Shown here: piece by piece, positions 7,512 to 17,981 of the stretch | Layout of the letters: each line of letters starts with the position of its first letter | How positions within the stretch are numbered: position 1 is the stretch's first letter | Assembly (NCBI RefSeq): GCF_003610735.1 | Contig: NZ_RAQM01000007.1 | Span: 310,001 to 374,000, forward strand | DNA: 64,000 nucleotides | Source: Tenacibaculum lutimaris | GTDB lineage: Bacteria > Bacteroidota > Bacteroidia > Flavobacteriales > Flavobacteriaceae | Reading direction: 5' to 3' | Made by a program: the position numbers and the translations under genes | Notes under the pieces: generated by a model | Databases searched by the model: none | The model's input: only the letters and a program-made list of their open reading frames with translations | Told to the model about the DNA's origin: nothing

Positions 7512-9926
7512 CTAATTGGTTTTTGTTGAAATAATATGTTTTTTAGAGATTAGTTTTCCAGATTCAGAAATCCCTTCAATATAAACAATGATTTTTTCTT
7601 GTAAATTTTGTGGGATTTTAAATTCAAAATTAGAATTTGCTTTTATTTCTATGTTTGGGTTCCAAAAGATATCTCCGTAATATTTATAAGTGTTGTCAGT
7701 GTAAGAATTATATTCAGGAGTGTAGTATTCTTTTTCGATAGAAAATCCTTTTTCAATTTTTAATGTGTTAAGAAAAGTTTTTTTTGTTGTATACTCACTA
7801 GGAGATAAAGTATAAATGTAGATGTGTTCATCTGCTCTATTATCATAAACTCTACCATAATACACTTCTTTAACAGTATCCATATTCATACTTTCTATTA
7901 ACCAAAGGTTATCACTAATTTCATTATTGTCTAGGTAAACTCTAACACTTTTTTTTTGGTTATCATAATTCTTGTGTTCATTATAATTGATACTTTTACC
8001 TCCTATTGCTGGCTCTTCTATTGCGGAAGGGTTTGAAATAGTAAGATTAGAGTTGATACTTCTAGATAATAAAGAAAGGACACCTTCGTCATTAACAACT
8101 CTATACCTTTTGCTTTTTAAGAAATCTAGAACGGTTTCTCCTGAGCTTATAAGAAGGCTGTCTACTATTTTTCTTGTAAGTATGGTGTTAGCTCCATAAG
8201 GTTTTTCACTTGGTTTGGTTTTTGGTTTTTTATTAATTAACACTTCATCTAAAATTTCAGTGTCTCTAAACAAAAATGAAATATCACCTTGCTCTTCTAC
8301 TTTCGATTCTTTAGAGGTTTTAAAGTTTAACCTATGGGGGGGTAAATATTCTGATAAAGTTGTGTTGGAAAATTGTAAGTAGGGAGATGCTTTATAACTA
8401 TTGTTTTTAGTTTTTAAGCTGAAAGTTATATGAGAGTTTTCTTTTACAAAAGTGCTTTTTAATTGAAACTCATTTGTGTTTTTAATTTCTCGTATAATAT
8501 TGTTTTGAGCAGAATATATTAAAAGAGATTGTTTTCGTTTTAGAGGAGCATTTAAAGTTCCTTTTATATTAATTCCATTTTCAAATGAATAATTAGTTTT
8601 AGGAGGATTGTTAAATACATCAAACCAATTATATTTACTCCAACCCTGTGTTATTAACAGTAAGTCAAGTTCTCTAAGTTTTTCTTTGTTAATGTTGTTA
8701 AAGTAATAACCAGAGTTTTGTATTTTTCCTTTAATGTAAGGTTTTAATAAAAAAGATGTGTTTATGTTTTCTTCAGGAACGTAGCTTTTTGTTTCAATAG
8801 GAAGAAAAGAAGAGCTTAAAAAAATACTTTCGTTTGTGTTGTTTTTAAAATTTATAGAAATTGAATCGTTTATATTATTAAGGTTGTTTTTAATATCTAT
8901 ATTAGTAAAAAGAGAAGGAGAGTTAATGAAAATAAGTCTTTCTAATAAGGGGGTGTTTTTGTCATCGAAAATAGTGATTATGTTAATTCCTTTATCAACA
9001 TCTTCTTTGTTAATAAATAGAGAATATTTAGTGTCAGTTGAATTAAAATTAAAATTATAAGTTGTAATTTTTCTAGTATTATGTACTAAAATTTTAAATT
9101 TCCGATTATTTAATTGATCTAAAGAGCTTTTATTTGTAAGTATGTTGATTAAGAAATAATTAGGATTGGAATTGATAACTTTTAATGTAATTCCATAATT
9201 TTGGGGTTCTAAGGTTGTTGTTTTTAAAACTTGTCCATTTTCTAATATAGCTTCAAATTCGTAAGTTTCATCTTCTTTAATAAATAAATTTGTATTTCCC
9301 AGCCCAAAAGAGTTGGTAGAGAATTTTCTGACTATTTCGTTTAAGCTATTCTTTATTATACCTTTGTTAATTTTAATTCCTTTCCCGTTTTTGTTCTTCA
9401 CAAGAATACCAAAGTTGTTAATTGTGTTGGAAAGGGTGTGACCTCCTTCAGGAAATAGTTTAAATTCATATGAGGTATTCTCCTTTATTGTTTTGCTGTT
9501 ATTATTATTACAGATAGATATTTTTTGAATGAATGAATTATCTTCTTTAAAGTTCTTCATCCAATTTGTAGAGGCTTTTATGTAATAAGAGTTGTCTGTA
9601 AAAGTAGAGTCTAATAAAATATTACCTTTACCAAGCCCATCTTTAATATGTACTAGTTTTTGAGTTTTTAACTTTCCCTCTGAATCGAAAACAGAAACAT
9701 ATAAATTAGAGGTTGTAGAGTGTAATTTTTTCGAGTTCTGTTCAATTACATAAGCTCTAAACCAAATTTCTTGTCCTGTTAAAAAGCTAGTTTTATTTAA
9801 ATGCAGGTAAGGAATTTCTCTGGTGTTTTCAAAGTAAGAAGTGTAATTTTTATTAATAAAAGATTCTTGAGAAAAAATAAATGTATTAATTAATAGAGTC
9901 AAGGTCAGGAATAATGTTTTTTTCAT
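7512..9926 (-). CDS. secreted MG2-like / TonB-plug-like surface protein, copy A
   Basis: The 804-aa product has a Sec signal peptide (residues 1-19, ending FIFSQ) and then a segment like the macroglobulin MG2 domain, with HLNKTSFLTGQEIWFRAYV around residues 42-60. A C-terminal part around residues 600-720 (GETVLDFLKSK, YLDNNEI, VKEVYYG) resembles a degenerate TonB-dependent receptor plug. Large proteins of this layout are frequent in flavobacterial genomes, but I know of no assigned function. It is a paralog of the gene at 10274-12547, with about two thirds identical residues near the N-terminus, and is about 47 residues longer, mostly in the region before the plug-like segment. A -7 element TATTTTTG lies at 9953-9960 on the minus strand, 26 nt before the ATG. 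Confidence 0.75.
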   Translation of the reverse strand: MKKTLFLTLTLLINTFIFSQESFINKNYTSYFENTREIPYLHLNKTSFLTGQEIWFRAYVIEQNSKKLHSTTSNLYVSVFDSEGKLKTQKLVHIKDGLGKGNILLDSTFTDNSYYIKASTNWMKNFKEDNSFIQKISICNNNNSKTIKENTSYEFKLFPEGGHTLSNTINNFGILVKNKNGKGIKINKGIIKNSLNEIVRKFSTNSFGLGNTNLFIKEDETYEFEAILENGQVLKTTTLEPQNYGITLKVINSNPNYFLINILTNKSSLDQLNNRKFKILVHNTRKITTYNFNFNSTDTKYSLFINKEDVDKGINIITIFDDKNTPLLERLIFINSPSLFTNIDIKNNLNNINDSISINFKNNTNESIFLSSSFLPIETKSYVPEENINTSFLLKPYIKGKIQNSGYYFNNINKEKLRELDLLLITQGWSKYNWFDVFNNPPKTNYSFENGINIKGTLNAPLKRKQSLLIYSAQNNIIREIKNTNEFQLKSTFVKENSHITFSLKTKNNSYKASPYLQFSNTTLSEYLPPHRLNFKTSKESKVEEQGDISFLFRDTEILDEVLINKKPKTKPSEKPYGANTILTRKIVDSLLISSGETVLDFLKSKRYRVVNDEGVLSLLSRSINSNLTISNPSAIEEPAIGGKSINYNEHKNYDNQKKSVRVYLDNNEISDNLWLIESMNMDTVKEVYYGRVYDNRADEHIYIYTLSPSEYTTKKTFLNTLKIEKGFSIEKEYYTPEYNSYTDNTYKYYGDIFWNPNIEIKANSNFEFKIPQNLQEKIIVYIEGISESGKLISKKHIISTKTN

Positions 9927-10038
9927 AGAAATTATTTTTTAAAATTAAGCATCAAAAATATACCGATTAATATTTATTAGTTTGTAAGAGTACTTTTTAA
10001 CTATGGTGAAGTAAAGCATTTTTATTTTAAAAAACAAA

Positions 10039-10061
10039 AACCTCGAGAATTTCTCGAGGTT
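10039..10061 (-). terminator. duplicated groL terminator hairpin
   Basis: AACCTCGAGAA (10039-10049) pairs with TTCTCGAGGTT (10051-10061), with a T run on the minus strand. It is the copy of the groL terminator at 12662-12684 and now lies between the groL relic and MG2-like copy A. Confidence 0.75.
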
Positions 10062-10092
10062 CTTTATAATTGTCTGTGGCGACTCACCACCA

Positions 10093-10249
10093 CTACATCA
10101 TTCCTGGCATTCCACCACCCATTGGAGGCATTCCGAAACCAGAAATCTACTAAAGCATACTCAGTAGTTAAGATCATTCCTGCTACAGAAGCAGCATTTT
10201 CTAAAGCCGCACGAGTTACTTTTTAGGATAGATGATACTGGCTTCTAAC
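10093..10249 (-). pseudogene. relic of the 3' end of groL
   Basis: Read on the minus strand, this matches the last ~57 codons of the intact groL at 12713-12885: the AAS..GMILTT region and the GGMPGMM tail. It has lost about 19 nt around the glycine/methionine repeat, carries a one-base deletion after the ACTCGTGCGGC block, and ends in a mutated stop. Identity is roughly 80-85% by eye. It has no start and cannot encode GroEL; it is a scar of duplication. The homology breaks at about 10249, where the end of MG2-like copy B begins. Confidence 0.92.
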
Positions 10250-10273
10250 TTATTTATATAGCCTTTTTGAAAA

Positions 10274-12547
10274 TTATTTATTCTTTTCTTCTGAAAGAAC
10301 GTACTCTTTTGAAATTAACTCTCCCGATTCTGAAACTCCTTCTATATATGCAATAATTTTTTCTTGTAGGTTGAGAGGAACCTTAAACACATAACTTGAT
10401 TTTGGACCTATCTCAATATTAGGTTCCCAAAATATAGCACCGTATTTTTTATAAGTATCATTAAAATAGGAAGGATACCTAGGGTTATAGTATTCTTTTT
10501 CTATGGTAAAGCCCATTAAAGTTTTTACTTCAGCTGTTGTAGATTTTTTAGAATGAAGCTCAATTGGTGAATACGTGAAAATAAAAAAAGCATAACTTAA
10601 ACCTGGATTTGACATATCTGAACCATAATAGATACTTTTCACTTGGTCTAGATTCATGTTTTCTAACATCCAAGGCTCTCTTGAAATATTTTTACCGTTT
10701 AATTTTATAGTTGATATTCCTCTTGAAGGAGGCGTTTTCCAGTTTATGAAATCCATTACTGTTTCTCCAGAGTTAACAATAACATTCTTCATATTTAAAT
10801 TCCTATATGCTCCTGCTTCAATATATTCTTTATTAATTTCGTTTTTTTTAATCTTTGCTTTAACCTCTACCTCATTTAAAACTTCAAATTTATCTTTAAT
10901 AATCTCAAAATCTAAGACAGTAGCTTCTGAAATACTTGAAGTTAAAACTTTCGATTCTTTATTAATAAAGTCACTTAATTTACCGCTTGAAAAGGATAAT
11001 GTTGGTATAATTTCTGACAAATAGTTTTCTTTATGTTTTACAGCAAATTGTAAAAGACTATTCTTTTTGATGAAAGTATTTTTTAAAATCCATTTATTTT
11101 CAATAGGCTTAAAAGTAGTTATGAGATTATTCTCTGCAGAATAAAGTAATATTGACTGATTATTTCTAATTGGCTTGTTAAAGCTCATAGTTACATCAAT
11201 TCCATGTTCGAAAGGATAGTTTATTTTTTGAGAGTTATTAAAAATATCTGTCCAATTATATTTACTCCATCCTTGGGTCAGCAATAATAAATCTAAATCT
11301 CTTAACTTTTTTTTATCAGTTAAATTTTTAAAATAATTGCCTGGATTTTGAACATGACCTTTTACGTAGGGTTTTAGTAAAAAAGAAGAAATAATAGTGT
11401 TTTCTGGGCTGTATGCTTCTGTACCTGAAGGTAGAAATGAAGCACTCAAAAATAGCTTACTATTGGATTCATTGTAAAGATCTATTTTTAACGAGTCACC
11501 TGAGGAATTTTCAGTTTTCACTCTTAAATCACTAATTAGTGAGTCTTTATTATTGAATATAATTCTTTCTGATACAGGGATGCTTTTCTCATCAAATAAA
11601 GTAACAATGTTAATACCAGGATTCAAATCATCTCTTTTAAATATGAGTAGGTAGTTCTTTTTGTTTTTTTTGAACGTAAAGTTGTAAGTCTTATAACTTC
11701 TGGTGTTATGTATTATGACTTTAAATTCTTTTTTTATGAGTGCTTTCAGAGACGAATCATTAGTAATAATATTAATACCAATTTTTTTGTCAGTATGAAT
11801 GGTGTTTATTGTTATTCCATAAGATGATGGGTTACCAGTTGTAGCTTTTATTTTCAATCCATTGTAAAGAACAGTAGAAAAAGTATAGGTCATATTTTTC
11901 TCAATAAAAAGACTTACTTTATTCATTCCATTTGCGTTGGTGTTAAAATAGCGAATAATATTCCCATTTTGATCTTTGATTATTCCTTTTTTAATTTTAA
12001 TGCCTTTACCTTTAGAGTCTTTAAGTAATATTCCAATATTGTTATTTGTGTTAGCGATAAGGTTGCCACCCTCTGGAAATAACTCGAATTCATAGGAGTT
12101 TTCTTCAGATACCATAGTTGCTCTTTGTTGTGAAGAAATGATATGAACTTTTTGATGGTAAGCATTGTCCTCTTTAAAGTTTTTCATCCATCTTGTAGAT
12201 GCTTTTAAATAATAGTTCTTTTCTGTGTAAGTAGAGTCGATGCTTATGCTTCCGTTTCCTATTCCATCTTTTATATGTATAAGTTGTTGTTCTTTTAGTT
12301 TTCCTGACTCTTCAAAAACAGAAACATACAAGTTTGAGGTAGTTTTGTGTAATTTCTGTGAATTTTGTTCTTGAATGTATGCCTTAAACCATATTTCCTC
12401 ACCTTGTAAGAAAGTTGTTTTATCGAGGTGTAAAAAAGCAACTTCTCTAGTGTTTTCGAAATAATTAGAATAACTTTCAGTAATGTTTTTTTGAGAAAAA
12501 AGCAAGTTAGATGCTACAAATAATAGTAAGAATAGTGTTTTTTTCAT
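10274..12547 (-). CDS. secreted MG2-like / TonB-plug-like surface protein, copy B
   Basis: The 757-aa paralog of copy A has a Sec signal peptide (residues 1-18, ending LLFSQ), an MG2-like block (HLDKTTFLQGEEIWFKAYI, about 41-59) and the C-terminal plug-like motifs (GETVMDF, VKSIYYG). It lacks some of the serine-rich insertion of copy A before the C-terminal part. It lies directly downstream of groL on the same strand. The copy A -7 element TATTTTTG reads TAATTTTTG here, which spoils the TAnnTTTG spacing, so expression of the two copies may differ. Function unknown; probably cell-surface or periplasmic. Confidence 0.75.
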   Translation of the reverse strand: MKKTLFLLLFVASNLLFSQKNITESYSNYFENTREVAFLHLDKTTFLQGEEIWFKAYIQEQNSQKLHKTTSNLYVSVFEESGKLKEQQLIHIKDGIGNGSISIDSTYTEKNYYLKASTRWMKNFKEDNAYHQKVHIISSQQRATMVSEENSYEFELFPEGGNLIANTNNNIGILLKDSKGKGIKIKKGIIKDQNGNIIRYFNTNANGMNKVSLFIEKNMTYTFSTVLYNGLKIKATTGNPSSYGITINTIHTDKKIGINIITNDSSLKALIKKEFKVIIHNTRSYKTYNFTFKKNKKNYLLIFKRDDLNPGINIVTLFDEKSIPVSERIIFNNKDSLISDLRVKTENSSGDSLKIDLYNESNSKLFLSASFLPSGTEAYSPENTIISSFLLKPYVKGHVQNPGNYFKNLTDKKKLRDLDLLLLTQGWSKYNWTDIFNNSQKINYPFEHGIDVTMSFNKPIRNNQSILLYSAENNLITTFKPIENKWILKNTFIKKNSLLQFAVKHKENYLSEIIPTLSFSSGKLSDFINKESKVLTSSISEATVLDFEIIKDKFEVLNEVEVKAKIKKNEINKEYIEAGAYRNLNMKNVIVNSGETVMDFINWKTPPSRGISTIKLNGKNISREPWMLENMNLDQVKSIYYGSDMSNPGLSYAFFIFTYSPIELHSKKSTTAEVKTLMGFTIEKEYYNPRYPSYFNDTYKKYGAIFWEPNIEIGPKSSYVFKVPLNLQEKIIAYIEGVSESGELISKEYVLSEEKNK

Positions 12548-14368
<1,821 letters not shown>

Positions 14369-14371
14369 TTA

Positions 14372-14435
14372 GCTTTTAGCTACTGGCTTGGTTTTTAGTT
14401 TTTGTTTAGTTGGCTAATAGCAAAAAGCTAAAAGC
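14372..14435. repeat. inverted repeat between groES and groL
   Basis: GCTTTTAGC (14372-14380) and GCTAAAAGC (14427-14435) can pair across a T-rich 46-nt loop; further copies of TAGC/GCTA words occur around them. It could be a processing or partial attenuation site between the cistrons, or only a low-complexity repeat. Confidence 0.5.
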
Positions 14436-14444
14436 GAAGAAGTT

Positions 14445-14720
14445 TTAGATAATAGCGAAGATGTCGCTTTCTCTCATAATTAAATAATCTTTTCCTTCCA
14501 ATTTAAGTTCAGTACCAGCGTACTTTCCGTATAAAACAGTATCACCAACTTTTACAGTTAAAGGCTCATCTTTTGTTCCGTTACCCACGGCTACGATAGT
14601 TCCTTTTTGTGGTTTTTCCTTTGCGTTGTCAGGGATGATGATTCCTGATGCTGTAGTAGTTTCTGCTGCAGCTGGTTCAACAAGAACTCTGTCTGCTAAA
14701 GGTTTAATGTTTAATCCCAT
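14445..14720 (-). CDS. groES: 10-kDa co-chaperonin GroES
   Basis: The 91-aa length and motifs fit Gro[18 protein letters not shown] at the N-terminus, the mobile-loop region ([17 protein letters not shown], about residues 21-37), and the C-terminal block around [10 protein letters not shown]. It caps the GroEL ring. It is the first gene of the operon; no CIRCE inverted repeat was seen upstream. Confidence 0.97.
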   Translation of the reverse strand: MGLNIKPLADRVLVEPAAAETTTASGIIIPDNAKEKPQKGTIVAVGNGTKDEPLTVKVGDTVLYGKYAGTELKLEGKDYLIMRESDIFAII

Positions 14721-14814
14721 TTTATATATTTTGATTGATTAAATTAAAATTTACTTGTTAGTTTTTGTCAGAAATTATGCCATTAGATTTTTGCTGACAA
14801 TTTTTCAAGCAAGG

Positions 14815-14822
14815 CAAAATTA
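14815..14822 (-). promoter_or_regulatory. -7 element of groES
   Basis: On the minus strand this reads TAATTTTG, an exact TAnnTTTG match, about 94 nt before the groES ATG. A TTG lies 16 nt upstream within the secG terminator stem, shorter than the usual 19-21 nt spacing. No CIRCE or similar operator is evident in the leader. Confidence 0.45.
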
Positions 14823-14824
14823 CG

Positions 14825-14863
14825 TATAAAAAAAATGCCAACGTGTCATTCACATTGGCATTT
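14825..14863 (-). terminator. secG terminator
   Basis: AAATGCCAA (14833-14841) pairs with TTGGCATTT (14855-14863), and a further GTG/CAC pair lies in the loop. On the minus strand it follows secG and ends in eight T residues. Confidence 0.8.
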
Positions 14864-14883
14864 TAAATTCTATTTTGTATAAA

Positions 14884-15228
14884 CTACTGTGCGCTATCTT
14901 TAGCAGTATCAGTTGCTGCTGGTGTAGCAGGAGTAGTTGTAGTTTCAATACTGTTTAAAGTGTCGTCTAATTTAGGAGCATCAGCTGCATTACCTCTTGG
15001 AATAGCAAAGTTAGCTAATAAGATTAAAGCAAACATAGTAATTGCTAAAGTCCAAGTAGTTCTATCTAAAAAACTGTTTGTATTTTGTACACCTCCAATA
15101 TTTTGAGCACCACCGCCTCCAAATGATGAAGATAATCCTCCACCTTTAGGGTTTTGAACCATTACAATTAAGATTAATGCTATTGCAACAATCAATATTA
15201 AAACTAAAAGTAAAGTATACGTTGTCAT
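14884..15228 (-). CDS. secG: preprotein translocase subunit SecG
   Basis: The 114-aa protein has two membrane helices (about residues 5-22 and 56-74) with the SecG hallmark between them: MVQNPKGGGLSSSFGGGG at 23-40. SecG assists the SecYE channel in the inner membrane. The Thr/Ala/Asp-rich tail after residue 78 is longer than in E. coli but common in Bacteroidota. The gene abuts the TPR gene upstream with no gap, indicating an operon. Confidence 0.94.
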   Translation of the reverse strand: MTTYTLLLVLILIVAIALILIVMVQNPKGGGLSSSFGGGGAQNIGGVQNTNSFLDRTTWTLAITMFALILLANFAIPRGNAADAPKLDDTLNSIETTTTPATPAATDTAKDSAQ

Positions 15229-15981
15229 TTATTTATTGTTTTGTAAAATTTGTATTCTTTTAATTTGGTCTGCAAAGAAACCACTTTTTTCTGGATATTT
15301 CAAACTTAATATTTTATATGCTTGAATAGCACTATCATATTTCTTTTGTTCTAAATAAACTTTAGCTAAAGTCTCAGTTGCTAGTTGATTACTTTGTTGG
15401 GTGTCGGCTATTTTAACATCGCTCGTAGATGTTTTATTTGGGCGTGATATTTTAGGTGCTGTTTCTATAAAACGATCAATAATAGCCTCGTGTTCAGATT
15501 TAATTGGCTGTGATTCTTCCTCTTGCTTTTTTTCTTCTTTCTGAGGAGGAACGATATCTCTTATAATAGTCTTTTTAGAAGATAATTGTAACCACTGATT
15601 GAATGAAAACGTTTCGTTTTGTGTAAAAGAAAGAGGTTTTCCAATAGCTAAATCTTCTTCTATAGATGCAGTTTTAGTTGTTTTTTTCTTCGGAAGAAGT
15701 TTGTCTATTAAGCTAGTTTTTTCTCCTAACTTTGGAGTTTCTTTAAAAGCTTCTGAAGTTATAAAATCAAACAATACTGTTCTGTCACTTGTATAAGCAG
15801 CTGTAATTTTTAATTCGTTGTTGTATTTATAGCTTTCTCGGTTTTTTAAAGCTTTTAAACGTAACGCTCTGGCAGATTGAAAATAAGGATACTCTTGGAT
15901 AAGAGCTGTGATTTCTGAAGAATTTTCTATTGAAATTAATTCAGGTTTTTCTAATAATTGTATGTAGTTATCCTTATTCAA
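15229..15981 (-). CDS. tetratricopeptide-containing protein upstream of secG
   Basis: The 250-aa protein has no signal peptide. Its N-terminal half starts with a helical segment (LEKPELISIENSSEITALIQEYPYF), the middle is Lys/Glu/Pro-rich and probably disordered (about residues 95-190), and the C-terminus carries TPR-like helices (LAKVYLEQKKYDSAIQAYKI). It is likely a cytoplasmic or membrane-peripheral adaptor. It sits between lptE and secG with gaps of 5 and 0 nt, so it is co-expressed with two envelope-biogenesis genes. The exact function is unknown. Confidence 0.7.
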   Translation of the reverse strand: MNKDNYIQLLEKPELISIENSSEITALIQEYPYFQSARALRLKALKNRESYKYNNELKITAAYTSDRTVLFDFITSEAFKETPKLGEKTSLIDKLLPKKKTTKTASIEEDLAIGKPLSFTQNETFSFNQWLQLSSKKTIIRDIVPPQKEEKKQEEESQPIKSEHEAIIDRFIETAPKISRPNKTSTSDVKIADTQQSNQLATETLAKVYLEQKKYDSAIQAYKILSLKYPEKSGFFADQIKRIQILQNNK

Positions 15982-15986
15982 TTAAT

Positions 15987-16493
15987 TTACCATTTAGCTA
16001 CAGAAGCATTAAAAATATCTTGTGTAATACGTTCTATAATTTCATCTAATGCAGTTTCTAATACCGAACCGGTTAGCAGTTGGTTAGCTCCGTAATCGTA
16101 ATAAAATGAAAAGCGTTTTTCAAAATTATCTTTTTCTTCTAAAGCGTTTATATAATTTACATTTACAGTAATGGTGAGTCTGTTCTGAGCTGCAGTTTGT
16201 TGCGCTGTAGCACTCATAGGTGTAATACGAAAATCGACAATTTCACCAGAAAAATGTAAGTCTCCACCTGTTTTAACTAAAGTTAAATTAGTTTGACGAG
16301 TGAACAAATCTTGTAAGTCTTGTGTGAATTTTTGACTTAAAATAGGTTCTACTACTGGGGCTTGGTTAGGAAAAAAATCAACTTGGATTGTTTTTGCGTT
16401 TCCTGTGTTACCACCAGTGAAAGAGTAAGCACCACAACCAATAATAGTGGTTAAACCAATAAATAAAGATAGTATATATAAAGTTTTTTTCAT
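15987..16493 (-). CDS. lptE: LPS-assembly lipoprotein LptE
   Basis: The 168-aa protein has a lipoprotein signal with lipobox IIGC (Cys at residue 20) followed by YSFTGG, typical of the flavobacterial LptE family. LptE plugs and supports the outer-membrane LptD barrel during LPS insertion. The mature part shows the family features QKFTQDLQDLF and ITVNVNYIN. It is followed 5 nt later by the TPR gene and secG. lptC is elsewhere in this window (48291). Confidence 0.88.
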   Translation of the reverse strand: MKKTLYILSLFIGLTTIIGCGAYSFTGGNTGNAKTIQVDFFPNQAPVVEPILSQKFTQDLQDLFTRQTNLTLVKTGGDLHFSGEIVDFRITPMSATAQQTAAQNRLTITVNVNYINALEEKDNFEKRFSFYYDYGANQLLTGSVLETALDEIIERITQDIFNASVAKW

Positions 16494-16562
16494 CTGAAAT
16501 TGTGAGTGAATTGTAAAAATAAAAAACTAATAAGATAAATTTAGTTTTATACTCTAGAGTTT

Positions 16563-17951
16563 TTAGATATTACATTTTCCATTTTTTAAATCATCTAAAG
16601 AAGGGTTAAATTTATTATTTCTAATCAAATAATTAGTTGAAGGAAAGTTGTTTAATACAAGTTTATTTAAACTACAAAAATTATCTAAAAGAATATTATC
16701 TTCTATGTTCAACTTTTCAACAGATTCTAAATTACCTAAACCATCTATGGTAGTTAAAGAGTTATTATTGTAAATTATGAAATAATACTCAATTTTTTTT
16801 AAGTTAGAAAAACCGTTAATAGATTGCAAGTTAGGGTTTTCTCTAATTTCTAATATAGGTAAAGTAGTTATTTTGTTTAGTGAGTTAAAGTCGGTTAAGT
16901 TTTCATTGTTCATAATTTGTACTCCTCTTCCTATTGATTCCAAATTATTTAAACCTTTTATGTCTGTTAAAGAGTTGTTGTGGTTTAAAGCAAGAAAGTC
17001 ACCAATATTTTTTAAATTGGTTAATTCTGAAATGTTTACTAATTTATTATTAATACTAATATCAACTCTTCCTGTCACTGTATTGATACTTTGTAATCCA
17101 TTTAAACTTTCTAAAGAGGGGTTTCTGCTAATTTCTAGGTAACCATTTATCGAGTTTATTTTTGAAAAGCAGTCAATAGTCTTTAAAAGGGGACAATTGG
17201 TTACTAGTAAAGAACCAGTTTTAGTCAAGTTTTTTAAACTAGATATATCTGCCAAAGAATTGTTAAATCCAATACCGCATATATCATAAATAGTTGAAAT
17301 ATTATTTAACCCCTCTAAATTCTTTAAATCTGGATTGTTGAAAACAAACAGTGATCCTCTGATGGTTTTTAAATCGATTAAAAGGGATAAGTCTTTGATC
17401 TCTAGATTGTTTTTGTAATCTCCGATAGTTAGGTCTCCATTGACTTCATTGTATTTATAAGAAGCAAATTCATTAACTTCTTCTTGGGTTTTAAGGTGTA
17501 CATCACCAGTGTAAACATCTTCAAGGTTATCTATATTTATAGTTATATTTATTTTTTTGATAATTTCACCATTAGAGACTTCAATAATTCCTGTTACTTT
17601 GGTGGCTGTTTCGTAATCATAAACAGAAGTGTTGTCTACCGTTAATTCACCAGTGTTAGAGTTTATCATGAAAGAATTTTCTGGTGTTTGCTTAATTACT
17701 GAATACGAAATGCTTCCTTGATTTGTTTCGGCTTTAATAGTTCCTATAAATGCACCAGAAAATGGATTCTCATTAATGTTAAAACTCATGTCTTTAGTCT
17801 CAAGCGTAACAATCTCTCCGGTTTTATCTAAGTTATCATCATTACCACATGAAATAAATAATAGAGCAAGAGTAAAAAGTAGTATGTATTTTGTGTTTTT
17901 CTTTGTCTCAGTTTTGATTTTTTCTTCTAAATAGCTTGAGTTTCTTTTCAT
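16563..17951 (-). CDS. lipoprotein with cadherin-like domain and leucine-rich / receptor-L-like repeats
   Basis: The 462-aa product has a long basic n-region and a lipobox LFISC with Cys at about residue 35; no later ATG precedes the lipobox. Residues about 45-140 look like a cadherin-type beta domain (FSGAFIGTIKAET, SNTGELTVDNTSVYDYE). From about 170 on there are repeats with N-x-x-L, such as LKNLEGLNNIS, LTDIKGLNNLESIG and LTTIDGLGNLESV, typical of LRR/receptor-L-like surface proteins. It is probably surface exposed and adhesive. It sits inside an otherwise conserved miaB - sigma-54 activator - lptE order, so it may be an insertion there. Confidence 0.72.
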   Translation of the reverse strand: MKRNSSYLEEKIKTETKKNTKYILLFTLALLFISCGNDDNLDKTGEIVTLETKDMSFNINENPFSGAFIGTIKAETNQGSISYSVIKQTPENSFMINSNTGELTVDNTSVYDYETATKVTGIIEVSNGEIIKKINITINIDNLEDVYTGDVHLKTQEEVNEFASYKYNEVNGDLTIGDYKNNLEIKDLSLLIDLKTIRGSLFVFNNPDLKNLEGLNNISTIYDICGIGFNNSLADISSLKNLTKTGSLLVTNCPLLKTIDCFSKINSINGYLEISRNPSLESLNGLQSINTVTGRVDISINNKLVNISELTNLKNIGDFLALNHNNSLTDIKGLNNLESIGRGVQIMNNENLTDFNSLNKITTLPILEIRENPNLQSINGFSNLKKIEYYFIIYNNNSLTTIDGLGNLESVEKLNIEDNILLDNFCSLNKLVLNNFPSTNYLIRNNKFNPSLDDLKNGKCNI

Positions 17952-17981
17952 ATTTAAAGTTTAATATAATATTAAAATAAA

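Larger units (their letters stand above)
9927..10249. repeat. direct repeat copy 1 (promoter region, hairpin and groL 3' relic)
   Basis: This stretch matches 12548-12885 in the same order: the 5' region of the MG2-like gene, the CTCGAG hairpin, and the last part of groL. By eye the first ~140 bp are about 95% identical between copies. It marks the left junction of a tandem duplication of about 2.6 kb. Differences include one base inserted in the -7 element of the other copy. Confidence 0.9.

Noticed and set aside
14721..14883. CIRCE/HrcA operator before groES
   Set aside because: The only inverted repeat found is the secG terminator; no TTAGCACTC-N9-GAGTGCTAA element is present.
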